From assembly GCA_030455605.1 (NCBI GenBank), contig JAKDPD010000005.1, positions 1 through 64,000 on the forward strand: a stretch of DNA of 64,000 nt, in the 5' to 3' direction. The stretch's first letter is position 1. Every line of letters starts with the position of its first letter. A program made the position numbers and the translations under genes. This DNA comes from Lactobacillus sp. GTDB lineage: Bacteria > Bacillota > Bacilli > Lactobacillales > Lactobacillaceae. The notes beneath the pieces are model-generated. The model was not told where the DNA came from. It did not search any database and was given only the letters and a program-made list of their open reading frames with translations. This document shows, one piece after another, positions 1 to 10,193 of the stretch.

Positions 1-86
1 TTGTTCTTTAAAAATTTAGAAATAATAATAGATTTTTGGAACAAGTTGATAAAAAGCTCCTCATTGTAGGTGCTTGTTAGTGTTAA

Positions 87-779
87 TTAATCGTCAAGCT
101 TCTCTTTGTTAACAACCTTCAATTGCTTGTCAAAGGTATAAACAACTGGCTCACCGGTCTTCATTTCAAGATCCATAATATCAGCATCAGAAATGTTTTC
201 AATATACTTCGTTAAAGCCCGTAATGAGTTGCCATGCGCAGCAATAATGACGTTCTTGCCTGCTAACAAATCTGGTGCAATATGATCTTCCCAGAATGGC
301 ATAACGCGTTCCAAAGTAACCTTCAAGTTTTCAGCCTTTGGTACGATTTGTGGGTCAAGATCAGCATAACGACGGTCATGTGTTTGACTGAATTCAGAAT
401 CATCAGCAACTGCTGGTGGTAAAACGTCGTATGAACGACGCCAGATATGAACTTGGTCATCACCATACTTTTCAGCAGTGGCTTTCTTGTTCAAACCTTG
501 TAAAGCACCATAATGACGTTCGTTTAATCTCCAGCTCTTAGTTTCTGGAATCCAGAGTTGACCACTTTCCTCTAGTGCAAAGTGTAACGTCTTAATTGCA
601 CGTGTTAACACTGAGGTATAAGCTTGATCAAATTCCAAGCCGTGTTCCTTGAGCAGACGACCTGCCTTCTTAGCCTCTTCAACTCCCTTATCTGAAAGGT
701 TGACATCAACCCAACCGGTAAATTGGTTTGAGAGGTTCCATTCACTTTGTCCGTGACGGATTAATACTAATTTAGCCAT
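87..779 (-). CDS. gpmA: 2,3-bisphosphoglycerate-dependent phosphoglycerate mutase
   Basis: [23 protein letters not shown] motif; start trimmed from the ORF track to the MAKL Met at 779. Confidence 0.95.
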   Translation of the reverse strand: MAKLVLIRHGQSEWNLSNQFTGWVDVNLSDKGVEEAKKAGRLLKEHGLEFDQAYTSVLTRAIKTLHFALEESGQLWIPETKSWRLNERHYGALQGLNKKATAEKYGDDQVHIWRRSYDVLPPAVADDSEFSQTHDRRYADLDPQIVPKAENLKVTLERVMPFWEDHIAPDLLAGKNVIIAAHGNSLRALTKYIENISDADIMDLEMKTGEPVVYTFDKQLKVVNKEKLDD

Positions 780-964
780 GAAATATCTCCTTTGTTTATG
801 CAACACTTCACATACATTTTACACATTAAGAAAAAGAATTCCTAGTCATATTGAACATTTTGTCTGAATTAGTTGGCTTAAGAAAATTAGCCTACAGCCG
901 TAACCATTTTCTGCTAACAAAAAAGCCGCAATCTAAAATCGATTGTGGCTTTTCAGTCAAACGC

Positions 965-2332
965 TTAATAAAAGTTAGCGGCCTTGACCAGCGCATATGG
1001 AAAGAGCTGGTAATAATACTTCCCATGTAATTTAACCCGGCTACCATAGGTTCTCGCAATGGTTTGCCGCCGCAAAATCTGTCTGCCATAACGACGACCA
1101 TTTGCCTTGTAAAGATAGGCATTAGACTTAAGACGTCGCTCATTGCCATCAATATTAGTCGCCACCACATAACGGTTATTACCAATTTGATAGAACTTAC
1201 GTCCCCGTAAAGTTAGGCTATCGTACGCATGAACCTGACTTCCAGCTGACTTAAGGGTCCCTGTATTATGACCATTGGCTTGATAGACATAAGCCGCATG
1301 ACCTAAGCGTCTTAGCTGATCATCAAGATTATAAGCGACGATGTAACGATACCGGCTCACTTGATAGAACTTACGCCCGGCAAACATCCGAGTACCATAG
1401 ACCGTCACTTCGCTACCACTTGCCTTGTGGGTACTGGTAACATGCCCGGCACTATTATAGAGATAAGCCGCATGAACCAATCTTCTCGTATGTCCTTGTG
1501 GTAATGGTGGGAGTGGCTTCTGTGACTGGGAACTTGCTTGTTTATTACTTGAGGTACTCGTCTTAGCATTGGTTGAGGCTTGACTAGAACTACTGCTGTT
1601 GCCAGCATCATTCGTGGTACCTGATTGCTGATTATAATAGTGGACAATCAAGTCAAAAAACTCACCCATGCTGTAATCCCAGCGGTGGAAATAGCCAATG
1701 GGGTCAGTATGGTCAGTCCCGCCTAAAATGTTAGAGACGGCATTATGTGTCCAGATGGTCGCGGTCGATGCATTTTGCGACGTTGCGCGAATCGGCTTTA
1801 AATTGTATTGGTGCAACAATCCGGCAATATAAATCGCATCATTATTAACGGACTTCGCAAACTTGTCACGGGTATTCACTTCAGCTAGCTCAACTTGGAT
1901 GAAGCGGCTATTAGCAACTGGGCCCGCACCCCATACGCCAAGCTTTGGTGACATCAGTTGAATCACTTGTTTGTCATCAACAATCGCATGCACATAGGTT
2001 TCTGATGAAGCCCAATTGTTGTTAAAGTACTGGGCCTCATCCCAAGCGGTCGCATCTGGCGTCGCGGTTTCGTGTATGACAATACCGTTAGGTTGATGAT
2101 TTGACGTCCCATAAGAAAAACTGGAAAAAGGATGGTAAGCCATGCCGCGCTGTTTTAATAACTTTGTCAGTGAGCTGACACCCACATACCGATTTTGTAC
2201 GGCTAAGCTATTAATCGAGGCCGCACCACTAACCTGGCTGTCACCCCATTTGGACCAGCTGAAACCAGCAACGCCAATCACTGCTACCAATGCTAAAATA
2301 ATGGCCACTCGTGTTTGCTTCAATAAAGCCAT
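965..2332 (-). CDS. N-acetylmuramoyl-L-alanine amidase (Amidase_2-like) with N-terminal TM segment and C-terminal SLAP-type repeats
   Basis: NGIVIHETATPD...HAIVDDKQVIQLMSPKLGVWGAG and TDPIGYF amidase motifs; three RRL..AYLY...YGSRV..G.KYYQ repeats. Confidence 0.85.
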   Translation of the reverse strand: MALLKQTRVAIILALVAVIGVAGFSWSKWGDSQVSGAASINSLAVQNRYVGVSSLTKLLKQRGMAYHPFSSFSYGTSNHQPNGIVIHETATPDATAWDEAQYFNNNWASSETYVHAIVDDKQVIQLMSPKLGVWGAGPVANSRFIQVELAEVNTRDKFAKSVNNDAIYIAGLLHQYNLKPIRATSQNASTATIWTHNAVSNILGGTDHTDPIGYFHRWDYSMGEFFDLIVHYYNQQSGTTNDAGNSSSSSQASTNAKTSTSSNKQASSQSQKPLPPLPQGHTRRLVHAAYLYNSAGHVTSTHKASGSEVTVYGTRMFAGRKFYQVSRYRYIVAYNLDDQLRRLGHAAYVYQANGHNTGTLKSAGSQVHAYDSLTLRGRKFYQIGNNRYVVATNIDGNERRLKSNAYLYKANGRRYGRQILRRQTIARTYGSRVKLHGKYYYQLFPYALVKAANFY

Positions 2333-2348
2333 AAACGCCTCTCAATCT

Positions 2349-3662
2349 TTAGAAATTAGTACGCTTGATATACTGGTTTCTACCAACTAGGTAGTAAGCT
2401 TTGCCAGCAAGTGAAACAGTGTCGCCATAAGTTCTAATTGCTAAACCTACTCGGTAAGTTCTTTTACCAACTCGGCGCCTTGCACTGTTATAAAGGTATG
2501 CACGGCGTCTTAAAATACGGCCAGTACCATCAATATTTCCAGCGGCTAAATACTTGTGACCAGCCAGCTCATAATATTTATGACCAAAAATCAGCACATA
2601 TCCATATGTATTAACATAAGAGCCAGCGGCGACATTACCAGCCACCCGTTTACGGTTAAGTCCGTAGAGATAAGCACGATGTACCACTAGCAAGCGGCGA
2701 CTCTTCTTAGTGGTAAAGTAGCGAACGTTAGTATGCTTAGTATGCTTGGGTTTCTTAACTTTTTTAGGTTTCTTGACGACCACTGGCTTAGGAGCCGGTA
2801 CCTTCGGTTTAGCAGGTGTTTTCGGTTTAGCGGGTTGCGATGTCTGTTGCCCACCCGGCGTCGTGCTGACGACAGTATTGTTAACCCAGCCTAGACCTGC
2901 TAGATGCAGACGCTTAGAGCCATCAGGGTAAGAAATCATTTTATCAACGACATACTTTTGACCCTTGACAATGTTGCCACTCACCCAAGTGACATCATGA
3001 TTAGTCGGTGCCCCGTAAGTATGGGCATTTTGACTTGCATAGTAAGTGGTATTAGGCCAGCTAATCGTCGGATCATATTGATTTAACCCGGATTGACTAA
3101 CAAGTTTTCCAATTTTAGTTATATAGTCATGAGCCGTTGCATAAGCTTTTAGGCCCTTTACAGCCGTACTATAAGAATTAGAATTTTCTAAAAATGTCTT
3201 GCTGTAATAGTTAGGGTTATAGCGTAATACTGCTCCGTTGTCATCATAGGAAGCTTCATATGAAGGGTACTTTCGAAAAGCAGCCATGATGTTATACTTT
3301 TTACCATTAACTGTTTCTTCCCCAGTCTTCATTATAATTTGCTCACCCGTCCAGCCATTACCAACTTTAATCCCAAAAAGATTATTAGCTTGCACGGCCA
3401 GACCTGAAGCGCCCCAACCAGACTCCCAAATAGACTGAGAAATCATAACTGAAGGGTAAACACCGTACTTCTTGGCTGCACGTTGTGCCTGCCCAATCGC
3501 AATTTGCAAAAATTGTTGAGGATTAGGAACGAAATCCGCCGAGACTGTTGTCAACTGGGCTGCCTTAAATCCCGTCACCCCAGTGGCTACTGGGCCAGCA
3601 ACGCCTGCAAGCATGGTCGCTACCGCTATCTTATTGATTAGTTTATGTCTCATACTCACCAT
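2349..3662 (-). CDS. Secreted glucosaminidase/muramidase with C-terminal SLAP-type repeats
   Basis: Signal peptide; YGVYPSVMISQSIWESGWGASGLAVQANNLFGIK glucosaminidase core; two SLAP-like repeats. Confidence 0.85.
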   Translation of the reverse strand: MVSMRHKLINKIAVATMLAGVAGPVATGVTGFKAAQLTTVSADFVPNPQQFLQIAIGQAQRAAKKYGVYPSVMISQSIWESGWGASGLAVQANNLFGIKVGNGWTGEQIIMKTGEETVNGKKYNIMAAFRKYPSYEASYDDNGAVLRYNPNYYSKTFLENSNSYSTAVKGLKAYATAHDYITKIGKLVSQSGLNQYDPTISWPNTTYYASQNAHTYGAPTNHDVTWVSGNIVKGQKYVVDKMISYPDGSKRLHLAGLGWVNNTVVSTTPGGQQTSQPAKPKTPAKPKVPAPKPVVVKKPKKVKKPKHTKHTNVRYFTTKKSRRLLVVHRAYLYGLNRKRVAGNVAAGSYVNTYGYVLIFGHKYYELAGHKYLAAGNIDGTGRILRRRAYLYNSARRRVGKRTYRVGLAIRTYGDTVSLAGKAYYLVGRNQYIKRTNF

Positions 3663-3880
3663 TCCCCTCCTCTCATAGATGCTCTTCATTGTACAATGAA
3701 CTAAATTTTAAACAACCGAATTATAATTTCTGTAGTCAAAAAGTAATATTTCAAGCGATATCATGGCTAATAAAATAATTGATGCGCGCAAAAAAGGCGA
3801 CCTTACGGTCGTCTTTTCATTGCAATGAGCCATGCTGTCACATGTTACAACACAGGTGCCATATTTTTAACCCTAACCGA

Positions 3881-4114
3881 CTAATCTGCATGATTACCAA
3901 AAATACCTGTAACGGTTCGTTCAATGTATTCAGCAGCTTTTGGAGTTTGATACAAATCCACCCCTCTTTTGGCAAAGATGTTGGCTTGTGTAATGGCCTT
4001 CATAGCAGCCACGACAACCGGCTCTTCCAAGTTATCTAATGCGGGTAACGACCATGAGCCTTGCTTACCAGCACCATTTAAAAACACCAATCTTAAAGTT
4101 TTAGTTGTTGTCAT
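3881..4114 (-). CDS. DUF2922-like small protein
   Basis: 77 aa, TKTLRLVFLNGAGKQGSWSLP... pattern; paired with a DUF1659-like gene. Confidence 0.7.
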   Translation of the reverse strand: MTTTKTLRLVFLNGAGKQGSWSLPALDNLEEPVVVAAMKAITQANIFAKRGVDLYQTPKAAEYIERTVTGIFGNHAD

Positions 4115-4145
4115 ATTTGTTCCCCCAAAAAAGTAACGAATAGAA

Positions 4146-4367
4146 TTACTCAGCTAATGCTGGCGTCATTGGAATCATTTGGTGCTGTAGCAAGCCAACC
4201 CCGTTGAGTTGGTCTCCCCGCAGGCGAGCTAGGGCTGAACCGACTTCTTGTAGTTGGGCGCTGGTCACATCAAGTTTGACGTTGGCATAAGTTTGCTTTT
4301 TCAAGCCGTCTTTATACTTGTCGTTTGCAAAGGTAAAGACAACTTCTTGGGTCACTAATTGCATCAC
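4146..4367 (-). CDS. DUF1659-like small protein
   Basis: 73 aa, upstream partner of the DUF2922-like ORF. Confidence 0.65.
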   Translation of the reverse strand: MMQLVTQEVVFTFANDKYKDGLKKQTYANVKLDVTSAQLQEVGSALARLRGDQLNGVGLLQHQMIPMTPALAE

Positions 4368-4559
4368 AATGGCTCCTTCACTTAATCCTCGTGGGTGTTT
4401 TCGGGTTTTGGTGTAATTAACTGCGCAGTTAGCTTACATTAATACTAACGATTGAGTGACAGGAAATTAAACAGATTATTTTAATTTATTGACAAAATAT
4501 TTGATACGCAAAATTCTGGTATAATATGGAGCTAGAGCATTATTTGGGAGGTAATTGAT

Positions 4560-5501
4560 ATGAAGAAATCGACTTTAGTCGCCACTGCAACTGTCATCAT
4601 CCTAGCCGTACTTGGCGGTGGTATCTTTTTTGCCAACAGACAAGCTAAACAAGGACGAACCAACACAGCTTACAATAGTGCAATGACCAATGGTAAAACA
4701 GCGGTCGTGCAAAAACATTACGACGCAGCGATGACTGCTTTTAACCAAGCTTATAGCATTAAAGCAACTCCACTGGCTAACACATATGCCAGCCAAGCGG
4801 AACATATGGCGACTGCCACCGCTGATCTTAAACGTGGCGCCTATCAGTTAGCCCTTAGCGCAATTAAGCGCGTCTTAGCACCTGCAAATGGCTACAGCTT
4901 ACTGCGGCAACAAGCACGGACCCTCAAGAGCAGTGTTCTTAGTGCCAAAGACAACTACGAGCATGAAATTAAGCCGTTAATGGAAAATGCCCTAAAAGCT
5001 GAAAATAAGGGGAGCTATCAAGCAGCAGTAGGATATTACCAACAAGTATTAGCCCTACCATATATCACCGGCAGCGCCTACCGGCGTTATCTAGCTGAAG
5101 CTAAACAAGGGTTAAAAGATGCCAAGGCGCAAGCAGATAGTAATGATGCTAGTGATAATTCATCAAGCAGTTCATCAAGCAGTTCATCTAACAGCTCATC
5201 TAACAGCTCAGCAAGTAGTAAAACCAAGAACACCAAGAAACAAAAAATAGCTCGAAATAAACAACCTAAAACGCCTGTTGAAGGCAAAGGTGCCACTACT
5301 GGTGATCAAAAAGTCCAAGGTAAGACCGTTGACAGTACTATGGTTGAAGCCATCCGGAAACAGCTAAATCAATTAGGCTTTTATGCCAACTCTTGGAGCC
5401 CACAAGATATTATTAATCTTTACCGTCAAGCAGCTGCTAACGGCCACACGCAACCGAGCCAAATTACAGCTGAAGATGTCCGTAATTGGCTACAGAAATA
5501 G
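4560..5501 (+). CDS. Membrane-anchored extracytoplasmic protein with TPR-like region and Ser-rich linker
   Basis: N-terminal TM anchor, repeated A/Y-rich helical region, DNSSSSSSSSSSNSSSNSS linker; RBS gggaggtaattgatatg. Confidence 0.7.
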   Translation: MKKSTLVATATVIILAVLGGGIFFANRQAKQGRTNTAYNSAMTNGKTAVVQKHYDAAMTAFNQAYSIKATPLANTYASQAEHMATATADLKRGAYQLALSAIKRVLAPANGYSLLRQQARTLKSSVLSAKDNYEHEIKPLMENALKAENKGSYQAAVGYYQQVLALPYITGSAYRRYLAEAKQGLKDAKAQADSNDASDNSSSSSSSSSSNSSSNSSASSKTKNTKKQKIARNKQPKTPVEGKGATTGDQKVQGKTVDSTMVEAIRKQLNQLGFYANSWSPQDIINLYRQAAANGHTQPSQITAEDVRNWLQK

Positions 5502-5581
5502 CGATTTAGTTGCTTTTCTATGCTAAACTAGGTAAGATATTAGTGACTTTTATCTGAATTTTTATAAAGGAGCGCACTACC

Positions 5582-6001
5582 TTGACTGAAGAAGAAAAAA
5601 ATACGCAAGCTGAAGCTGACGATGATTTACTTAAAGTCGTCATGCCTGAAGCTGATCGCGTCACCATGCCCGAGGAAACTTATCAAGAACAACCTGAGTA
5701 TCTTAAGAACTTCACTAACTTTTATATCTCAGAATTTGATCAGCACGACTTAGAGTTAATGAATCTATTTGATACTGATCACAATATGGTAGATATTAAT
5801 CAATACCTGATTAATAATAAAGTGCTCTCACGCCGTTCACTCATTAAGCACATCTTGCATCGTCACGCCGATAACTTCTTAAGTTTATTGGCTGAAATTG
5901 AAAAAGAAGCTGAAGTCAAGCCTGCTGAAATGACTGATTACGCTGATTGGGAGAAATGGTACGAAAAACGTCGGCAACAAATCCCTGGTTCTTTATCTTA
6001 A
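5582..6001 (+). CDS. Hypothetical protein, TTG start
   Basis: 139-aa ORF with RBS (aaaggagcgc) upstream of TTG; acidic. Confidence 0.65.
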   Translation: MTEEEKNTQAEADDDLLKVVMPEADRVTMPEETYQEQPEYLKNFTNFYISEFDQHDLELMNLFDTDHNMVDINQYLINNKVLSRRSLIKHILHRHADNFLSLLAEIEKEAEVKPAEMTDYADWEKWYEKRRQQIPGSLS

Positions 6002-6099
6002 TGCTTGCCTAACTGACTCAAATGTCGGAAAATAGATTCCATTAAAGAATGTCATTTGACATTCTTTTTTTAATTATTCCAGCTTTGAAGGAGCATATT

Positions 6100-8106
6100 A
6101 TGGATTCAACTAAAAAGCGACTCACCGCTGCTGGGTTTCTAATCACCATTGGGATTGTCTATGGCGATATTGGAACTAGCCCACTCTACGTCATGAAAGC
6201 AATTCTAGCCGAAAATGGCGGCATTGCAAATGCCAGTCGTGAATTGATTATTGGTGCCATTTCATTGATTCTATGGACCGTAACCTTACTAACGACAGTC
6301 AAATACGTGTTAATTGCCTTAAAGGCAACCAACCATGGTGAAGGTGGCATCTTTGCACTTTACGCCTTAGTGCGTAAACGTGCCAAATGGCTCGTCATTC
6401 CCGCCCTAGTTGGCGGTGCTGCGTTGCTAGCAGATGGTACCCTAACGCCTGCCGTTACGGTAACGACTTCAATTGAAGGACTGAAAGGGATGATGTTTGG
6501 CAAACACGTCCTGGTCTCAACTCAGAGTCAGGTATTGGTGATTACCATCGCTATTTTATTACTGCTCTTTGTCATTCAACGCATGGGAACCACCTTAATT
6601 GGACGTGGGTTTGGGCCAATCATGATTCTCTGGTTTGGTTTTTTAGGCATCATTGGGATTATTAATGTGGCTCATGATTGGTCCATCCTAGAAGCAATCA
6701 ATCCTATCTGGGCGGTTCGTATTCTATTTAGTCCAATGAATAAAGTCGGAGTCTTTATTTTGGGATCGGTCTTCCTGGCGACCACGGGGGCAGAAGCTTT
6801 ATATTCTGATGTTGGTCATGTGGGTAAAGCCAACATTATTGGCTCTTGGCCATTTGTCTTTGCCTGTCTCACCCTTAATTATCTGGGCCAAGGCGTGTGG
6901 ATTTTACAGCACACGGGTTTTCAAAACTCTACAGCCGATTTTAATCCCTTCTTCGAAGCAGTGCCGCTACCATTTCGTTTGTTTGCCATTATTTTAGCAA
7001 CCTTTGCGGCGATTATTGCGTCACAAGCTTTAATTACCGGGTCGTTCACCCTCGTCTCCGAAGCCAGTGGGTTAAAGTTCCTCCCGAAAATGAACATCAC
7101 TTACCCTTCTAATGAACATGGTCAGATCTATATTCCAGCTGTGAATAAAATGCTATGTATTGCGACAATTGCCATCGTTTTATTCTTCCGGACTTCGCAA
7201 CATATGGAAGCTGCTTATGGTTTAGCCATTACGGTCACCATGCTGATGACAACGGTACTGTTAACCGAATACTTGGGTAATAAAGGCTTTGCTTGGCCTT
7301 GGCGTGCCCTGTTCCTCATCTTCTTTGGCTTAATTGAGGTCATGTTCTTAATTTCAAGTCTGGTAAAATTCGTTCATGGGGGTTATGTTACCGTCATTAT
7401 TGCTGGACTCATTGGCATTATCATGTATATCTGGTTCTTTGGGAATAAAGTTCGCGACAAACGTGAAGCTAAAGATTTTTATGTCCGCTTAGACGAATAC
7501 ACGACGATGCTGACTGAACTCTCACATGATACAGATTATCCCACTTATGCCACCAATTTAGTCTACATGGCCAAGGTAAAGAATAATGAATTTATCAAGC
7601 GTGAAATTCTCTATTCTATCTTAGATAAGCGCCCCAAGCGAGCTAGTGCTTATTGGTTCGTGACCGTAAATGTCACGAATGAACCTTACACGGCGCGTTA
7701 TGCCATCAACACTTTCGGCACCAAAAATGTGATTAATATTCAGCTCTACTTGGGATTTAAGAAACAGGCCAGCGTGAATATCTACTTACGACAAATTGTC
7801 CACGATTTAATTGCTGACGGGACGATTGAAGCACAACCACAAGCCTATACCACGACGCCAGGGCGTGATGTCGGTGACTTCTCCTTTGTCATTGTGAATG
7901 ATGTTGTCAGTCCCCAAACACAGCTTACAGGCTATGAAAAATGGATTGTCACGGCTCGTGTCTGGCTGCAAAACCTCTCTAGCAATCCAGCCTCATGGTT
8001 TGGGCTCGAGTATGCCGATACTGTGATTGAACGCGTACCACTGATTTTAGGGGCACCTAATCCTTCTTATATCAGAAGAATTAAGCCGACCACTCACAAA
8101 GCTTAA
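6100..8106 (+). CDS. kup: KUP-family potassium uptake protein
   Basis: GIVYGDIGTSPLYV motif, 12-TM pattern; start trimmed to MDSTKKRL with RBS gaaggagc. Confidence 0.95.
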   Translation: MDSTKKRLTAAGFLITIGIVYGDIGTSPLYVMKAILAENGGIANASRELIIGAISLILWTVTLLTTVKYVLIALKATNHGEGGIFALYALVRKRAKWLVIPALVGGAALLADGTLTPAVTVTTSIEGLKGMMFGKHVLVSTQSQVLVITIAILLLLFVIQRMGTTLIGRGFGPIMILWFGFLGIIGIINVAHDWSILEAINPIWAVRILFSPMNKVGVFILGSVFLATTGAEALYSDVGHVGKANIIGSWPFVFACLTLNYLGQGVWILQHTGFQNSTADFNPFFEAVPLPFRLFAIILATFAAIIASQALITGSFTLVSEASGLKFLPKMNITYPSNEHGQIYIPAVNKMLCIATIAIVLFFRTSQHMEAAYGLAITVTMLMTTVLLTEYLGNKGFAWPWRALFLIFFGLIEVMFLISSLVKFVHGGYVTVIIAGLIGIIMYIWFFGNKVRDKREAKDFYVRLDEYTTMLTELSHDTDYPTYATNLVYMAKVKNNEFIKREILYSILDKRPKRASAYWFVTVNVTNEPYTARYAINTFGTKNVINIQLYLGFKKQASVNIYLRQIVHDLIADGTIEAQPQAYTTTPGRDVGDFSFVIVNDVVSPQTQLTGYEKWIVTARVWLQNLSSNPASWFGLEYADTVIERVPLILGAPNPSYIRRIKPTTHKA

Positions 8107-8112
8107 CCATTC

Positions 8113-8147
8113 AAAAAAGTCACGACAACTAAGTTATCGTGACTTTT
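8113..8147. terminator. Rho-independent terminator hairpin between convergent kup and pepO
   Basis: aaaaaagtcacga ... tcgtgacttttt inverted repeat. Confidence 0.75.
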
Positions 8148-8161
8148 TGATTAGCTCATCA

Positions 8162-10114
8162 TTACCAGATATGCACCCGCTCTTCTGGTGCCAAATACAT
8201 CCCATCACCTGGTTTAACATCAAAGGTGATGTAGAACTCATCTTGTGATTGTGATTGCACGTTAGCCCGTTCTGGACCGGGTGCATGAACATCAACCGCA
8301 ACTTGTGTCTTAATTGATTCCGTTAATTGCTTGTTGGCCCATACCCGGGCAAAGTTTTCAAACAATTCATGTAAATCATTGCCTTCATCTTTGGCTGCTT
8401 GGACAGCGGCCGTTAAGCCACCTTGATCAGCAATATTTTCAGAAACAATTTGCTTCCCGTTTAATTTAACGGGACCATATTGAATCCCATCAAATAGTGT
8501 AATTTCGGCTTCAGTCCGCTTCTTAAATTCAGCAAAATCAGCCTTCTTCCACCAATCAACCATGTTCCCAAATTCATCGAATTTAGCCCCATTATTGTCA
8601 AACGCATGCGAAACTTCATGCGCAATGACGGTACCGATCCCACCAAAGTTAGCAGCCCGGCTCTGCTTCAAGTCATAGAATGGGGCCTGTAAAATGGCAG
8701 CTGGGAACGTTAAATCGTTACGTTGCGGATCATAACAAGCATTAACGAGGTTTCCTGGCATGAGCCAAACTGTGCGATCAACTGGCCGGTGAAGTTTTTC
8801 CAGCTCATAGGCTTGAGTAGTGACAGCGGCAGCACGTACATTGCTGTAAAGCGTTCCACCGGCGCTGGCTGGAGTAACCTGCAAGCGGTCATAAATCGCT
8901 TCAATCTTATCTGGATAACCCACCTTTAAGATTAACGCCTGCAATTTCACAATAGCTTTTGCCTTAGTGGCTTCAGATAACCAGCTATTATTTTGCAAAC
9001 GTTGTTCATAAACTACCAGCATCTTATGAATCATGTCAAGCACATCTTTTTTAGCCTGATTGCCAAAGTAGGTCTGGCCGTAGTAAACCCCAACCACATC
9101 GCTAAATTCACTATTAGCAAAGTAGTAAGACTGCTTCTCGCCAGAAGTGAGCTCTGGTTGACCAGACAAGGCCTGACTAAATGGAAAGGCAGCTTCACGG
9201 AAAGCTTGAGACAAACTAGCAGCAGCGCCATTAATGAACTTAACTAAGAGCCAGCCTTTGAGTTCAGCAAAGTTATCAACATTAAGGAGGTCATTAACTT
9301 CATCCAAAAATCTCGGATCGGTATTAATGATTCGTTCTGGCGTTTCACCTAAAATTGCTGGTGCTACCTGTGCCATGTCAAACTGATCAAATTTGGCCGC
9401 AAATGCCGCAAAGGACATTGGGTTGTACATTGCTGGATAATCAGCCCATTCCTCAGCTGACTTAACCAACCCCGCAATCCGCTTATCAAAAGCAATCGCA
9501 GCAGTGGCATAGCTTGCAGCGGCTTCAGCATCTACCCCAGCCATCGTGAGCAACTTTACGGATTGTTTTTCTAAGACGGCCAACAATTTAGCCGCACCAT
9601 CCGTTTGGTAAGTTGTGATGTCTGGTAAGAACGTGCTTGGTCCACCAAAGAAGGTCACGTTCACTTTGGTATTTTTCATATCAGCATCAACTGAGAATGA
9701 AAATGGCAAGCTAAAGGCATTTTTAGCAAGATCTGCTGCCTTGGCATTGAACGCAGCAAAATCCTTTAAGCTGGTCAATTGTGCGAGATCCGCTTGAATC
9801 GGATCTGCCCCTTCGCGGTTCCGCTTATCAAAATCACGTGCCAATTGATATAAAGCGACCGCTTTATCAAAATTAGGCACCTGAGGTAAGTCTTTAGTAC
9901 CAGCAGCAAACGCTGCAAAATCAGCCATTAAGGCCTTTTCGACATTTAAATCAATGCCATCAAAGGAGCTCGTCCGAGAACGGTCGGAAGGAATCACCGC
10001 TTGGTTAATCCAATCGGCATTAACTGCCAAATATAAATTATCTTGTGGTCGGACACCAGTTTTAGCTTCAAGAATATCACCAGCACCGCCACGAATCTGC
10101 TTAGGTTTTGTCAT
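8162..10114 (-). CDS. pepO: M13-family metallopeptidase (endopeptidase O)
   Basis: VIAHEVSHAFDNNGAKFD zinc motif; ENIADQGGL. Confidence 0.95.
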   Translation of the reverse strand: MTKPKQIRGGAGDILEAKTGVRPQDNLYLAVNADWINQAVIPSDRSRTSSFDGIDLNVEKALMADFAAFAAGTKDLPQVPNFDKAVALYQLARDFDKRNREGADPIQADLAQLTSLKDFAAFNAKAADLAKNAFSLPFSFSVDADMKNTKVNVTFFGGPSTFLPDITTYQTDGAAKLLAVLEKQSVKLLTMAGVDAEAAASYATAAIAFDKRIAGLVKSAEEWADYPAMYNPMSFAAFAAKFDQFDMAQVAPAILGETPERIINTDPRFLDEVNDLLNVDNFAELKGWLLVKFINGAAASLSQAFREAAFPFSQALSGQPELTSGEKQSYYFANSEFSDVVGVYYGQTYFGNQAKKDVLDMIHKMLVVYEQRLQNNSWLSEATKAKAIVKLQALILKVGYPDKIEAIYDRLQVTPASAGGTLYSNVRAAAVTTQAYELEKLHRPVDRTVWLMPGNLVNACYDPQRNDLTFPAAILQAPFYDLKQSRAANFGGIGTVIAHEVSHAFDNNGAKFDEFGNMVDWWKKADFAEFKKRTEAEITLFDGIQYGPVKLNGKQIVSENIADQGGLTAAVQAAKDEGNDLHELFENFARVWANKQLTESIKTQVAVDVHAPGPERANVQSQSQDEFYITFDVKPGDGMYLAPEERVHIW

Positions 10115-10193
10115 TAAACAAGCCCCTTCTATTTATAAAATTAAAAATTATCAAGTTGATTATAACATTTTAATGAAAAGCATGCCAAACCCG

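Noticed and set aside
892-1185. ORFs antisense to or overlapping clear genes (e.g. 892-1185, 1405-1647, 2746-2931, 8993-9247, 9031-9231, 12060-12335, 47553-47753)
   Set aside because: They lie within well-supported coding sequences on another strand or frame and have no RBS or family-like composition.
3881-4367. DUF2922/DUF1659 pair as a toxin-antitoxin system
   Set aside because: This pair is widespread in Lactobacillaceae/Bacilli with no toxin-like motif, and there is no autoregulatory HTH protein.
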